Of a stretch of DNA of 37,246 nucleotides, positions 1 to 8,040 are shown in pieces; within the stretch, counting starts at the first letter, position 1, and every line of letters begins with the position of its first letter. The stretch lies in contig NZ_KL591032.1 in NCBI RefSeq assembly GCF_000716335.1, positions 5,591 through 42,836 of the forward strand. Reading direction: 5' to 3'. This stretch comes from Streptomyces sp. NRRL S-118 (GTDB lineage: Bacteria; Actinomycetota; Actinomycetes; Streptomycetales; Streptomycetaceae). Both the position numbers and the translations under genes were made by a program. The notes under the pieces were generated by a model. That model had not been told where the DNA came from. It saw only the letters and a list, made by a program, of their open reading frames with translations, and made no database searches.

Positions 1-1
1 C

Positions 2-1438
2 CGCCAGGCGGGGCTGCGCGTGACCTCCAAGCTGATGTTCGTCCACCAGACGGTCGCCGAGCTGGCGTCGGTCGTTCAGCGCGCCGACGCCGACGCGGCG
101 GCCCCCGGGGACGAGGCGCCCGAGGCGTCCGGCAGGGTCGAACTGACGCCGGTGCAGCGCTGGTTCTTCGCCGAGCACACGGCACACCCCGACCGGTACT
201 CGATGTCCGTCCACGTGGCCCTGGCCCCGGACACGGACCCCGCGGTGCTGGAGCGTGCCCTCGCCGCGGTGGTCGACCACCATGACGCCCTGCGCATGCG
301 GTACACGGCCGACGGCGCCGGCGGCTGGGTGCAGGAGTACGGCGAGCGTCCCGACGGGCTGCTCGCGGTCCGGGATCTGACGGCCGCGGCCGACGCCGAG
401 CGGGCGCTGCACGACGCCGCGCTGGAGGCCCAGGGTGCGCTGGACCTGCGCTCGGGCACCCTGGTGCGGGGCGTCTTCCTGCGCATGCCGGACGCGGCGC
501 CGCCCCGCCTGTTCCTGGCCGTGCACCACCTGGTCATGGACGGTGTGTCGTGGCGCATCGTCCTGGAGGACCTGGCCACCGCGTACGGGCAGCTCGCCGC
601 GGGCCGCCCCGCCGATCTGTGCGTCAAGTCCACCAGTTACCAGCGGTGGGCGCGGCGGCTGTCCGAACTGGTCCGCTCCGGCGGGCTCGACCACGAGACG
701 GCGTACTGGCGCAAGGCCGTGTCCGGCGCCGCGGACATCCCGTGCGACGGACCGCCCACGAGCACGTACGGCGAGGTCGCCGTCGAGTCGTCGGTGCTGG
801 ACCGGTCCGTGACGGAGACGCTGCTGCAGCGGGCGCCCGGCGCGTTCCGCACCCGGATCAACGACGTGCTGCTGGCCGCGCTGGGCCGTGTCCTGCGGGA
901 CTGGGCGGGTGCGCCGGTCACGATCGCCCTCGAGGGCCACGGCCGCGAGGAACTGTTCGACGACGTGGACCTGTCCCGTACGGTCGGCTGGTTCACCACC
1001 ATCCATCCCGTCGCCCTCGACGTCCCCGAGGGCTCCTGGGAGACGGCGCTGAAGGCCGTCAAGAAGACCCTGCGCAAGCTGCCCGGACGCGGGCTGGGCT
1101 ACGGGGCGCTGCGCTACCTGTCCGAACCGGGCAGCCCCGCGCACACCGCCCTCGCGGCCGCCCCGCACCCGCGGATCAGCTTCAACTACCTGGGGCAGTG
1201 GGACGGCGCGTCCGACGGCAACGGCCTCGTCCGGGACCGGCTGGACGGCCTCGGCGCCGACCAGGCGCCCGACGAGGTCCGCCCGCACCTGATCGACGTC
1301 GTCGCCGCCGTCAGCGACGGCGAGCTGCGGATCGACTGGCTGTACGCGCCGTCCGCCCACACCCCTGCCACCGTCCGCCGGCTCGCGGACGACTTCGCCA
1401 CCGCCCTGCGGCAGATCGCCGCCGCGGCCGGTAACTGA
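2..1438 (+). CDS. NRPS C-terminal fragment: end of carrier domain plus epimerization domain
   Basis: The reading frame is open from base 2, so this is the 3' end of a larger NRPS gene starting outside the window. The first ~25 codons look like the tail of a peptidyl carrier domain (KLMFVHQTVAELA). The remaining ~440 residues form an epimerization (E) domain rather than a condensation domain: LTPVQRWFF near its start, the active-site motif HHLVMDGVSW at 524-553, then RTVGWFTTIHPVAL, GLGYGALRYL and ISFNYLGQ. E domains convert the carrier-bound L-aminoacyl or peptidyl residue to its D form. The protein stops directly after the E domain, with no thioesterase, reductase or condensation domain, so the chain must pass to another synthetase or be released in trans. 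The hydroxylase gene follows after 22 bases. Substrate specificity cannot be read because the adenylation domain is outside the window. Confidence 0.93.
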   Translation, partial: RQAGLRVTSKLMFVHQTVAELASVVQRADADAAAPGDEAPEASGRVELTPVQRWFFAEHTAHPDRYSMSVHVALAPDTDPAVLERALAAVVDHHDALRMRYTADGAGGWVQEYGERPDGLLAVRDLTAAADAERALHDAALEAQGALDLRSGTLVRGVFLRMPDAAPPRLFLAVHHLVMDGVSWRIVLEDLATAYGQLAAGRPADLCVKSTSYQRWARRLSELVRSGGLDHETAYWRKAVSGAADIPCDGPPTSTYGEVAVESSVLDRSVTETLLQRAPGAFRTRINDVLLAALGRVLRDWAGAPVTIALEGHGREELFDDVDLSRTVGWFTTIHPVALDVPEGSWETALKAVKKTLRKLPGRGLGYGALRYLSEPGSPAHTALAAAPHPRISFNYLGQWDGASDGNGLVRDRLDGLGADQAPDEVRPHLIDVVAAVSDGELRIDWLYAPSAHTPATVRRLADDFATALRQIAAAAGN

Positions 1439-1460
1439 TCACCCACTGGAAGGCTTTGCT

Positions 1461-2441
1461 GTGGCTCGCTACGTGCTGAGTGACGTCGAGAAGAACGAAC
1501 TGGCTGCGGTGGCGGACGAATTCCTCGCCGCCCACCCCGTCTGGACACCGCTGGACTACGCGGACGACATCCGCGCCGAGGCGGAGCGGCTCCCGGTGGG
1601 GGTGCGCCGGTTCCTGGTGTCGTCCCGCGCCGCCGAGGACGCCGTCATCGTGCTGGGGAACCTGCCCGTCGACGAGGACCTCGTACCGACCCCGCCGAGC
1701 TGGCGGATCGCGGAGAAGGAGACCGCCGCGATCCGCGAGGAGCTGGTGCTGCTGCTCGTCGGGTCGGTGCTGGGCGAGCCGTTCGGCTGGGTCAACCAGC
1801 AGAACGGCCGCCTCGTGCACGACGTCTGCCCGTCCAAGGGACAGGAGAACTCCCTGACGAGCGCGAGCAGCCAGCAGCAGCTCACGCTGCACACGGAGGA
1901 CGTCTTCCACTCCTGCCGGGGCGACTACGTGGCCCTGATGTGCCTGCGCAACCCCGACGCGGTGGGAACGACGGTGGCGCTGGTGGAGTCGGTGGAGTTC
2001 CCCGAGCCGGTGCGGCGCGTGCTGCACCAGGACCGCTTCCGGTTCTTCCCGGACGACTCCCACCACGTCGTACCGCAGCACAGCGCGGAGAACCCCTCGG
2101 CGTTGGAGGACCGCCCGTACGAGGTGGCGTCGGTGCTGTTCGGCCCGGAGGAGGCGCCGTACCTGCGGATCGACGCGGACTTCACCGAGGCGGTACCCGG
2201 CGACAGCGAGGCGGAGGCCGCCCTGAAGGAGGCCGCAGCCCTGTTGGCCGACGCCGCGGAGCGGGTCGTGCTGACCCCCGGCGACGCCGTGTTCATCGAC
2301 AACCACCGGGCCATCCACGGGCGTGACACGTTCACACCGCGCTACGACGGGACCGACCGCTGGCTCAAGCGCACCAGCCTGGTCCGCGATCTGCGGCGCA
2401 CCTACGTGCGGACGAAGTCGCGTTCGCGGCTCCTCGGCTGA
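1461..2441 (+). CDS. Fe(II)/2-oxoglutarate amino-acid beta-hydroxylase (VioC/AsnO-like)
   Basis: This 326-residue protein resembles the clavaminate-synthase-like group that includes VioC (arginine) and AsnO (asparagine) hydroxylases. The metal triad appears as H144-T-E146 (LHTEDVFH) and H286 (AIHGRDTF), with RWLKR at 300-304 as the likely 2-oxoglutarate anchor. Use of Glu instead of Asp in the first motif is characteristic of this group. The length is closer to AsnO (~333) than VioC (~358), but I cannot decide the substrate. The start is GTG with GGAAGG about 8 bases upstream. It sits between an NRPS and an MFS gene, and its stop overlaps the next ATG (TGATG), so it is very probably co-transcribed. 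It likely makes a hydroxylated amino acid for, or on, the NRPS. Confidence 0.85.
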   Translation: MARYVLSDVEKNELAAVADEFLAAHPVWTPLDYADDIRAEAERLPVGVRRFLVSSRAAEDAVIVLGNLPVDEDLVPTPPSWRIAEKETAAIREELVLLLVGSVLGEPFGWVNQQNGRLVHDVCPSKGQENSLTSASSQQQLTLHTEDVFHSCRGDYVALMCLRNPDAVGTTVALVESVEFPEPVRRVLHQDRFRFFPDDSHHVVPQHSAENPSALEDRPYEVASVLFGPEEAPYLRIDADFTEAVPGDSEAEAALKEAAALLADAAERVVLTPGDAVFIDNHRAIHGRDTFTPRYDGTDRWLKRTSLVRDLRRTYVRTKSRSRLLG

Positions 2442-3742
2442 TGCCGCGGGACAAGACCCGGCCGGGCGGTGGCTTCACGCTGCTGTGGGTGAGTTCCGCG
2501 TTCGGCGAGTTCGCGTACAGCACGTCGCTGATCGTGCTGCCGCTGATCGTGCTGGCGCTGACCGGTTCGCCCTCGCAGGCGGGGATCATCGGTTTCGTCG
2601 ACGCGGCGGCGATGCTCCTGGCGGGGCTGCCCGCCGGGGCCGTCGCCGACCGGTACGACCGCCGGACGGTGATGCTGTGGTGCCAGGCGGCGCTGGTGGC
2701 GGTGTTCGGTGCGCTCGCACTGCTGCTGTGGGCGGACGCCGTGTCGCTGCCCGCGCTGGTGCTGCTCGCCCTGGTCAACGGGGCGGCCACCGCCCTGACG
2801 ATGGCGGCAGGGGAGGCGATGATCCCGAGCCTGGTGGCTCAGGAACGGCTCTCCGACGCCGTGGCGATGAACGCCGCGCGCACCTACGCGGGCCAGCTCG
2901 CCGGCACGTCCGCCGGCGGGTTCCTGCTGGCGGTGAAGAACGCGTTCCCGTTCGTCGTGGGCTGCCTGGCGCACCTGGCCGGACTGGTGCTGCTGCTGTT
3001 CCTGAAGCGGCAGCCGCCGGCCGCCGGCGCCCCCGACCGGCCCGTGCTCAGCGGGCGGGGGCTGATGGAGGGGGTCCGCTGGACCATGTCCCACCCGTTC
3101 CTGCGGGTGGGGCTGGTCTGCGCGACGGCGACGAACTTCTTCTTCGGCGTCATCTACTTCATCGTCATCGCCTCCGCGCAGACGAGCGGCATGGACACCG
3201 GGCTCATCGGGGTGATGGCGGCGCTGCTCGGCGTCGGTGGCCTGCTGGGCGCCCTCGCCGCCCCGCTGCTCCAGCGCGTCCTGACCGGCGCGCGCCCCAT
3301 CCACGTCGTCCTCTGGGCGTTCGTCGTGCTCACGGCGGGCATCGCGGTGCTGCCGGGCGGCTGGACACCGGGCGTGCTGCTGGGGGCGATCGCCTTCGCG
3401 GCGCCGACGGCGAACGCGTACTTCACCACCGCTCAGCTGACGCTCACCCCGGACAGCCTCCGGGGGCGGGTGGTGAGCGTCGCGGCCATCGCGAGCGGCG
3501 GCGGCGGCGCGATCGCGCCGCTGGCGGGCGGCATCGTCCTGGACCTGGCGGGCCGGTCCGCCGGCCTGCTCGGCTGCACGGCCGTGATGGCGGTCATCGC
3601 CGTGCTGACGTCCCTGAGCCCGGCCCTGCGGGACGTACCGGAACCCGCCACGGCCGGGGCCGCTCCGCCCGGCGGCGGCCCCGCCGACGAGACACCGCCC
3701 GCCGCGGAACCGGCCGCGGTCACCCCTCCCCCCGTCCGCTGA
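2441..3742 (+). CDS. MFS exporter (EntS/MFS_3-like)
   Basis: This 433-residue, strongly hydrophobic protein has about 12 predicted membrane segments. It carries the MFS signature AGAVADRYDRRTV in the loop after the second helix. The overall pattern (ALTGSPSQAGIIGFVDAA early, SLRGRVVSVAAIASG late) resembles the EntS/MFS_3 drug and siderophore exporters. The last ~40 residues are Pro/Ala/Glu-rich and probably a disordered cytoplasmic tail. The ATG overlaps the hydroxylase stop, implying translational coupling. Its position inside the NRPS operon suggests export of, or self-resistance to, the peptide product. The actual substrate is unknown. Confidence 0.88.
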   Translation: MPRDKTRPGGGFTLLWVSSAFGEFAYSTSLIVLPLIVLALTGSPSQAGIIGFVDAAAMLLAGLPAGAVADRYDRRTVMLWCQAALVAVFGALALLLWADAVSLPALVLLALVNGAATALTMAAGEAMIPSLVAQERLSDAVAMNAARTYAGQLAGTSAGGFLLAVKNAFPFVVGCLAHLAGLVLLLFLKRQPPAAGAPDRPVLSGRGLMEGVRWTMSHPFLRVGLVCATATNFFFGVIYFIVIASAQTSGMDTGLIGVMAALLGVGGLLGALAAPLLQRVLTGARPIHVVLWAFVVLTAGIAVLPGGWTPGVLLGAIAFAAPTANAYFTTAQLTLTPDSLRGRVVSVAAIASGGGGAIAPLAGGIVLDLAGRSAGLLGCTAVMAVIAVLTSLSPALRDVPEPATAGAAPPGGGPADETPPAAEPAAVTPPPVR

Positions 3743-3765
3743 CAGACAGGCAGAGACAACCCACC

Positions 3766-4944
3766 ATGACCATCGACCTGGCCAACCCCGATCTCTACAC
3801 CACCGACGCCCGCTTCGACATGTGGCGGGAGTACGTCCGGGCGGACGCGAAGGTCTGGAGCGATCCGGGCCTCTCCCCGTCCGGCTTCTGGTCGGTCTTC
3901 TCCCACCGGGACGTCGCCGCCGTCCTCTCCCCCAAGGCGCCCTTCACCTCCGAGTACGGCATGATGATCGGCTTCGACGCCGAGCACCCGGACAACTCCG
4001 GCGGCAGGATGCTGGTGGTGAGCGAGGGCAACCGGCACTCCCTGCTCAAGCGGCTCATCGGCCCGTTCCTCTCCCGGCTGCGCGCCCCCGAACTGCAGTC
4101 GGTGCTGCACAGGGAGGTCCGGGACATCGTCGACCGGCTGCGGTCGGAGGGCTCCACGGACATCGCCCGGAGCATCGGGCCGCGGCTCCCCGCCGCGATC
4201 GTCTGCGAGGTCATCGGTGTGCCGCTCAGCGAGCGGGAGCAGTTGATCGAGCTGACCAACCACGCCTTCGGCGGCGAGGACAGCAGCTTCGACAGGATGA
4301 CCCCGGCCGAAGCGCACACGGAGATCCTCTTCTACTTCCACGAACTGGCCGAGCGGCGTCGCCGGCAGCCCGGCCCGGACCTGGTCAGCGCGCTGCTCGA
4401 GGACGGCCGGCTCAGCACCGACGACGTGGTCATCAACTGCGACAACGTCCTGATCGGCGGCAACGAGACGACCCGGCACTCCATCACCGGCGCGTTCCAC
4501 GCCTTCCAGGCGTTCCCCGGCACGCTGGACGCGTTGCACGCCGACCCGGAACTCGCCGGTCCGGCCGTGGAGGAGGTGGTCCGCTGGACGTCCCCGGCGG
4601 CGCACGTCCTGCGGGTGGCCACCGAGGACTGCGGGATCGGCGGCCAGGAGATCCTCAAGGGGCAGCCGGTCGTGGCGTGGCTGTCCGCCGCCAACCGCGA
4701 CGAGCGGCTCTTCCCGGAGCCGAACCGCTTCGTCCCGGACCGTGCGCCCAACCGCCACCTGGGGTTCGGCAACGGCCCGCACCATTGCCTCGGCGCCGCT
4801 CTCGCACGTCTCGAACTGAGGGCGCTGCTCCAGGAGTTGGCCGCCGAGGCGCGGGGCGTGGAACTGGCCGGGGACGTGCGCTGGATGCGTTCGAACCTGG
4901 TGCAGGGCTACAGCAGCCTCGCGGTCTCCATCGACTGGCGCTGA
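3766..4944 (+). CDS. Cytochrome P450, biosynthetic
   Basis: This 392-residue protein has the usual length of a soluble bacterial class I P450. The I-helix is GGNETTR (231-237), the ExxR motif is EVVR (270-273), and the heme loop is FGNGPHHCLG with the thiolate ligand at C341. In the C-helix region the common D-P-P before H-x-x-x-R/K is replaced by SEGNRH (86-91). The start ATG lies 23 bases after the MFS stop; the upstream stretch (GACAGGCAGAGACAACCCACC) gives only a modest ribosome site. In NRPS clusters such enzymes hydroxylate or crosslink carrier-bound or released amino acids. Together with the 2-oxoglutarate oxygenase it means two oxidative tailoring steps. No ferredoxin gene is adjacent. 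Confidence 0.92.
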   Translation: MTIDLANPDLYTTDARFDMWREYVRADAKVWSDPGLSPSGFWSVFSHRDVAAVLSPKAPFTSEYGMMIGFDAEHPDNSGGRMLVVSEGNRHSLLKRLIGPFLSRLRAPELQSVLHREVRDIVDRLRSEGSTDIARSIGPRLPAAIVCEVIGVPLSEREQLIELTNHAFGGEDSSFDRMTPAEAHTEILFYFHELAERRRRQPGPDLVSALLEDGRLSTDDVVINCDNVLIGGNETTRHSITGAFHAFQAFPGTLDALHADPELAGPAVEEVVRWTSPAAHVLRVATEDCGIGGQEILKGQPVVAWLSAANRDERLFPEPNRFVPDRAPNRHLGFGNGPHHCLGAALARLELRALLQELAAEARGVELAGDVRWMRSNLVQGYSSLAVSIDWR

Positions 4945-4995
4945 TCCTTCACACCTTCATATGATCTTGATCGACCACTGGGGGGAGCCCTCGTC

Positions 4996-5811
4996 GTGCT
5001 GGAACTGTGCCTCAACGTGGAGGACTTGGCTCGTGTACGCATCATCGGCACCCTGGGCATGGCGTTCGAGACGCACATGGCCTGGGGGCGGCTGGCGGAA
5101 CAGCGTCGCGACGCGCTGACCGACTGGCGCCGGGCGGCCCGGCACCGGCTGCGCAGGGTCTCCGCGGCGCATCCCGTGACGGAGCCCTCCGCGTCCCTCC
5201 TGGAGACGCTGACGTCACCGCTGCCGCGCGACACGGACATGTTCCACGCGGTGGCCGTCGAGCCGTTCTGGGACCGCATCCAGCGATTACTGAAGGCGGA
5301 ACGCGACGCCGCCGGGCGGGCGATGCTCGCCGGCGGCATGGAGCAGGTCCTCAACAGCCGGCACGAGGCCATCCGGTGGGAGGCCCCGGTGCTCCGCGTC
5401 GACAACGCGCAGCCGTCCCGGCGGACCACCCTGGGCGGCCGCGGTATGACGCTCGCCCCGTCCCTGTTCGCCCCGCACCCCCTCCTGATCGACGCCCGCA
5501 TGGGCTGGCAGGGCCTGCCGATCCTGGTGTACGGCATCACCCCGGACGCGGACACGGCCGCCTCGCTGTGGCAGGGCAGCGAGGGGGAATCGGCCCTGCA
5601 CGCCCTGCTGGGCCGGACCCGGGCCGACGTGCTGGCGGCGCTGCGGGAGACCCGCTCGACCGGGCAGGTGGCCGACCGGCTGCGGATATCGAGCCCCTCC
5701 GCCAGCAAGCACCTCACCATCCTGCGCCGTGCCGGATTCGTGACCACGGAACGCCAGCACAATCTGGCGGTCCACAGCCTCACCCCGCTGGGCGAGGCCA
5801 TCCTCGGCTGA
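4996..5811 (+). CDS. ArsR-family winged-helix regulator with DUF5937-like N-terminal region
   Basis: This 271-residue protein has a C-terminal winged helix (about 208-265). RSTGQVADRLRISSPSASKH gives the helix-turn-helix, followed by a wing and PLGEAILG. The N-terminal ~200 residues (starting MLELCLNVEDLARVRI) resemble the DUF5937 region that precedes ArsR helices in many actinomycete proteins. The start is GTG with GGGGGAG about 8 bases upstream. No metal-binding cysteine cluster is visible in the DNA-binding part, so metal sensing is unlikely. It is in line with the NRPS genes (51 bases after the P450), so a cluster-specific regulator is reasonable but unproven. Confidence 0.82.
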   Translation: MLELCLNVEDLARVRIIGTLGMAFETHMAWGRLAEQRRDALTDWRRAARHRLRRVSAAHPVTEPSASLLETLTSPLPRDTDMFHAVAVEPFWDRIQRLLKAERDAAGRAMLAGGMEQVLNSRHEAIRWEAPVLRVDNAQPSRRTTLGGRGMTLAPSLFAPHPLLIDARMGWQGLPILVYGITPDADTAASLWQGSEGESALHALLGRTRADVLAALRETRSTGQVADRLRISSPSASKHLTILRRAGFVTTERQHNLAVHSLTPLGEAILG

Positions 5812-5827
5812 AGATCGGACTCCCCGC

Positions 5828-6577
5828 ATGCCCACTCCCTCCCCCTCGTCCTGGCTGACCCGCCACACCCGGCCGGACCGCCCCGCGCGCCGTCTGGTCT
5901 GCTTTCCCCACGCGGGCGGCGCGGCGAGCTTCTACCGCCCCTGGGCCCGGTACGCGGACCCCTCGACGGAGCTGCTGGCCGTCCAGTACCCGGGCCGTGA
6001 GAACCGGTTCCGGGAGCCGCTGGTCCCGGCGATGGACCCGCTAGCGTCGGCCGTCGCCGCCGAGCTGCTGGCCCTCCCGCCGCTGCCCACCGTGTTCTTC
6101 GGCCACAGCATGGGCGCGGCCGTCGCGTACGAGACGCTCCTGCGGCTCGAGGGGGCGGGCGCCGTCCACGTCACCCGCCTGTGCGTCTCCGGCCGGTCCC
6201 CCGACGACGCCGCCGGCCCGGCCATACGGACGGACGACGAGATCGTCGAGGCGGTCATGTCCCTGGGCGGCACCCACGCGGCCGTGCTGGACGACCCGGA
6301 CATGCGCGAACTGCTCCTGCCCGTCCTCCGCAACGACTACCACCTGATCGACGGCTACCGCCGCCCGGCCGACGCGCCCCCGCTGCACGCCGACGTCCAC
6401 GCCCTGACGGGTGATCGCGACCCGCGGGTCACCCCCGCGGAGGCGGCGGGGTGGGGTGCGCTGACCTCGGGCGCCTTCACCCTCACGGTGCTGGAGGGCG
6501 ACCACTTCTACCTGGTGCCCGCGATCGAGGAGGTGGCCCGCCTCGCCATGGCGCCGGCGCGGCCCCTTCCGGTTTAG
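5828..6577 (+). CDS. Type II thioesterase
   Basis: This 249-residue alpha/beta hydrolase matches external (type II) thioesterases of NRPS and PKS clusters in length and motifs. It has CFPHAGG near the start (25-31), YPGRENR (54-60), the nucleophile motif GHSMG (S94), an acid candidate in TGDRD (D198) and the catalytic His in GDHFYL (H226). These enzymes remove wrong or stalled acyl groups from carrier-domain phosphopantetheine arms. It starts 16 bases after the regulator and is the last + strand gene that clearly belongs to the NRPS cluster. Because the only NRPS part seen lacks its own thioesterase domain, a role in product release is possible but cannot be shown here. Confidence 0.92.
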   Translation: MPTPSPSSWLTRHTRPDRPARRLVCFPHAGGAASFYRPWARYADPSTELLAVQYPGRENRFREPLVPAMDPLASAVAAELLALPPLPTVFFGHSMGAAVAYETLLRLEGAGAVHVTRLCVSGRSPDDAAGPAIRTDDEIVEAVMSLGGTHAAVLDDPDMRELLLPVLRNDYHLIDGYRRPADAPPLHADVHALTGDRDPRVTPAEAAGWGALTSGAFTLTVLEGDHFYLVPAIEEVARLAMAPARPLPV

Positions 6578-6663
6578 CGGCATGCGCGGGGTCGGGACAG
6601 CCCGCGGCGAAGCCGGGGGTGCGCCGTATGTCCTGAGACCGCACGGATCGGGAGCATGGGCGT

Positions 6664-8001
6664 ATGACGCGAAACCGGTCCGTACTCATCCTGTTCCTGC
6701 TCACGCTGGTCTGCGCGGGCGCCCTCGGCTCCGGCACGCTTCCACCACCCGAGGAACGCGCCCTGCGGGCGGCGGAGCGGGTCGCCCACCCCCTGCGCAC
6801 CACCCGGCCGGCCGGCGGCCTGGACGACCTGCGGCCCCTCGGGCGCATGGTGGGCGACGCGAAGGTGGTGGGGCTCGGAGAGGCGACGCACAGCTCGCAC
6901 GAGTTCTTCACCCTGAAGCACCGCGTCCTGCGCTACCTGGTGGAGCGCGAGGGCTTCCGCACCTTCGCGCTGGAGACGAGCTGGAGCGGCGGGCTGCGGC
7001 TGGACGCGTACGTGCGGACCGGCGAGGGCGACCCGCGGCGCATCATGCGGGAGGAGTTCCAGGACACGTACGCGTGGTGGAACACGGAGGAGTACCTGGC
7101 CCTCGTCCGATGGATCCGCGCGTACAACGTCCGGCACCCGGGGGATCCGGTGCGGTTCATGGGCGACGACTTCGCGTACGCGGGACCGGAGCAGTACGAC
7201 AGGGTGCTCCGGTACGCGGCCCGCCACCGCCCGGACCTGCTGCCGCACCTCACCCGGCTGTACCGGGGGCTGCGGCCGACCACCCCGGCGGGCGCGTACA
7301 TGAAGGCGTACCTGACCCGCCCCCTGGCCGAGCGCCGCGCGATGGCCGTGCGCGCGGAGGCGGCGCTGTCCCTGCTCGCCCGGCAGCCGGTCCCCGCGGG
7401 CGCGACGGAGGACGCCCACGCCTGGGCGGTGCAGCACGCGCGGGCCCTGGCGCAGACCGCGCGCGGGTACGCCTTCGACTTCGAGGACCCGGAGCAGCTG
7501 AGGGCCTCCATGGGCTACCGCGATCGGCTGATGGCGGACAACGTCGCCTGGTGGCAGGCGCGGACGGGGCACAAGGTGCTGCTGTCGGCACACAACAGCC
7601 ACATCTCCTACCGCACCTCCGACCCGCGCTACCCGCGCATGCAGGGGGCCTTCCTGCGGGAGCGGCTGGGCGAGCAGTACGTGAGCGTCGCGGTGACCTT
7701 CGGCTCCGGCTCCTTCAACGCGACGGGGCGTGACGGCACGGCCCGCGTCCACACCGTGGGGGCTCCGCCTCCGGACAGCACCGAGCGTTTCCTGGAGCGG
7801 GTGCGTCCCGGCGACTACCTGATGGACCTGCGCTCGTCCCCCGCCGCGGCCCGCGCGTGGCTGAACACTCCGCGCCCGACCCGCACCATCGGCACCTCCT
7901 ACCCGGAGCGCCCCCACCGCGTCGCCCCCACGGCCTCCCACGACCTCCTCTTCCATCTCCACCACGTCACGCCGGCCCGCCTGCTGGCACCTCCCAGGTG
8001 A
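6664..8001 (+). CDS. Erythromycin esterase family protein, secreted or membrane-anchored
   Basis: This 445-residue protein belongs to the erythromycin-esterase-like family. It shows GLGEATHSSHEFF (71-82) with E73 and H76, FALETSWSGG (E104) and the conserved AHNSHIS near residue 300. The first ~22 residues (MTRN, then a Leu/Ala/Val run) look like a signal peptide or membrane anchor. That is unusual for cytoplasmic Ere resistance enzymes and suggests it acts outside the membrane. The gene begins 86 bases after the thioesterase. It could be a resistance or lactone-hydrolysing function linked to the NRPS cluster, or unrelated. Many Streptomyces members have no proven macrolide activity. It converges on the aminopeptidase gene with only 39 bases between stops. 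Confidence 0.8.
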   Translation: MTRNRSVLILFLLTLVCAGALGSGTLPPPEERALRAAERVAHPLRTTRPAGGLDDLRPLGRMVGDAKVVGLGEATHSSHEFFTLKHRVLRYLVEREGFRTFALETSWSGGLRLDAYVRTGEGDPRRIMREEFQDTYAWWNTEEYLALVRWIRAYNVRHPGDPVRFMGDDFAYAGPEQYDRVLRYAARHRPDLLPHLTRLYRGLRPTTPAGAYMKAYLTRPLAERRAMAVRAEAALSLLARQPVPAGATEDAHAWAVQHARALAQTARGYAFDFEDPEQLRASMGYRDRLMADNVAWWQARTGHKVLLSAHNSHISYRTSDPRYPRMQGAFLRERLGEQYVSVAVTFGSGSFNATGRDGTARVHTVGAPPPDSTERFLERVRPGDYLMDLRSSPAAARAWLNTPRPTRTIGTSYPERPHRVAPTASHDLLFHLHHVTPARLLAPPR

Positions 8002-8040
8002 CGGTGACGGGCCGTGGAGGCTCCCGTCCGCTCAGCCCGC

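Noticed and set aside
2323..3765. Upstream part of a long + frame that continues into the P450
   Set aside because: This part is an Arg/Gly-rich shadow of the hydroxylase end and MFS gene. The P450 proper starts at 3766.
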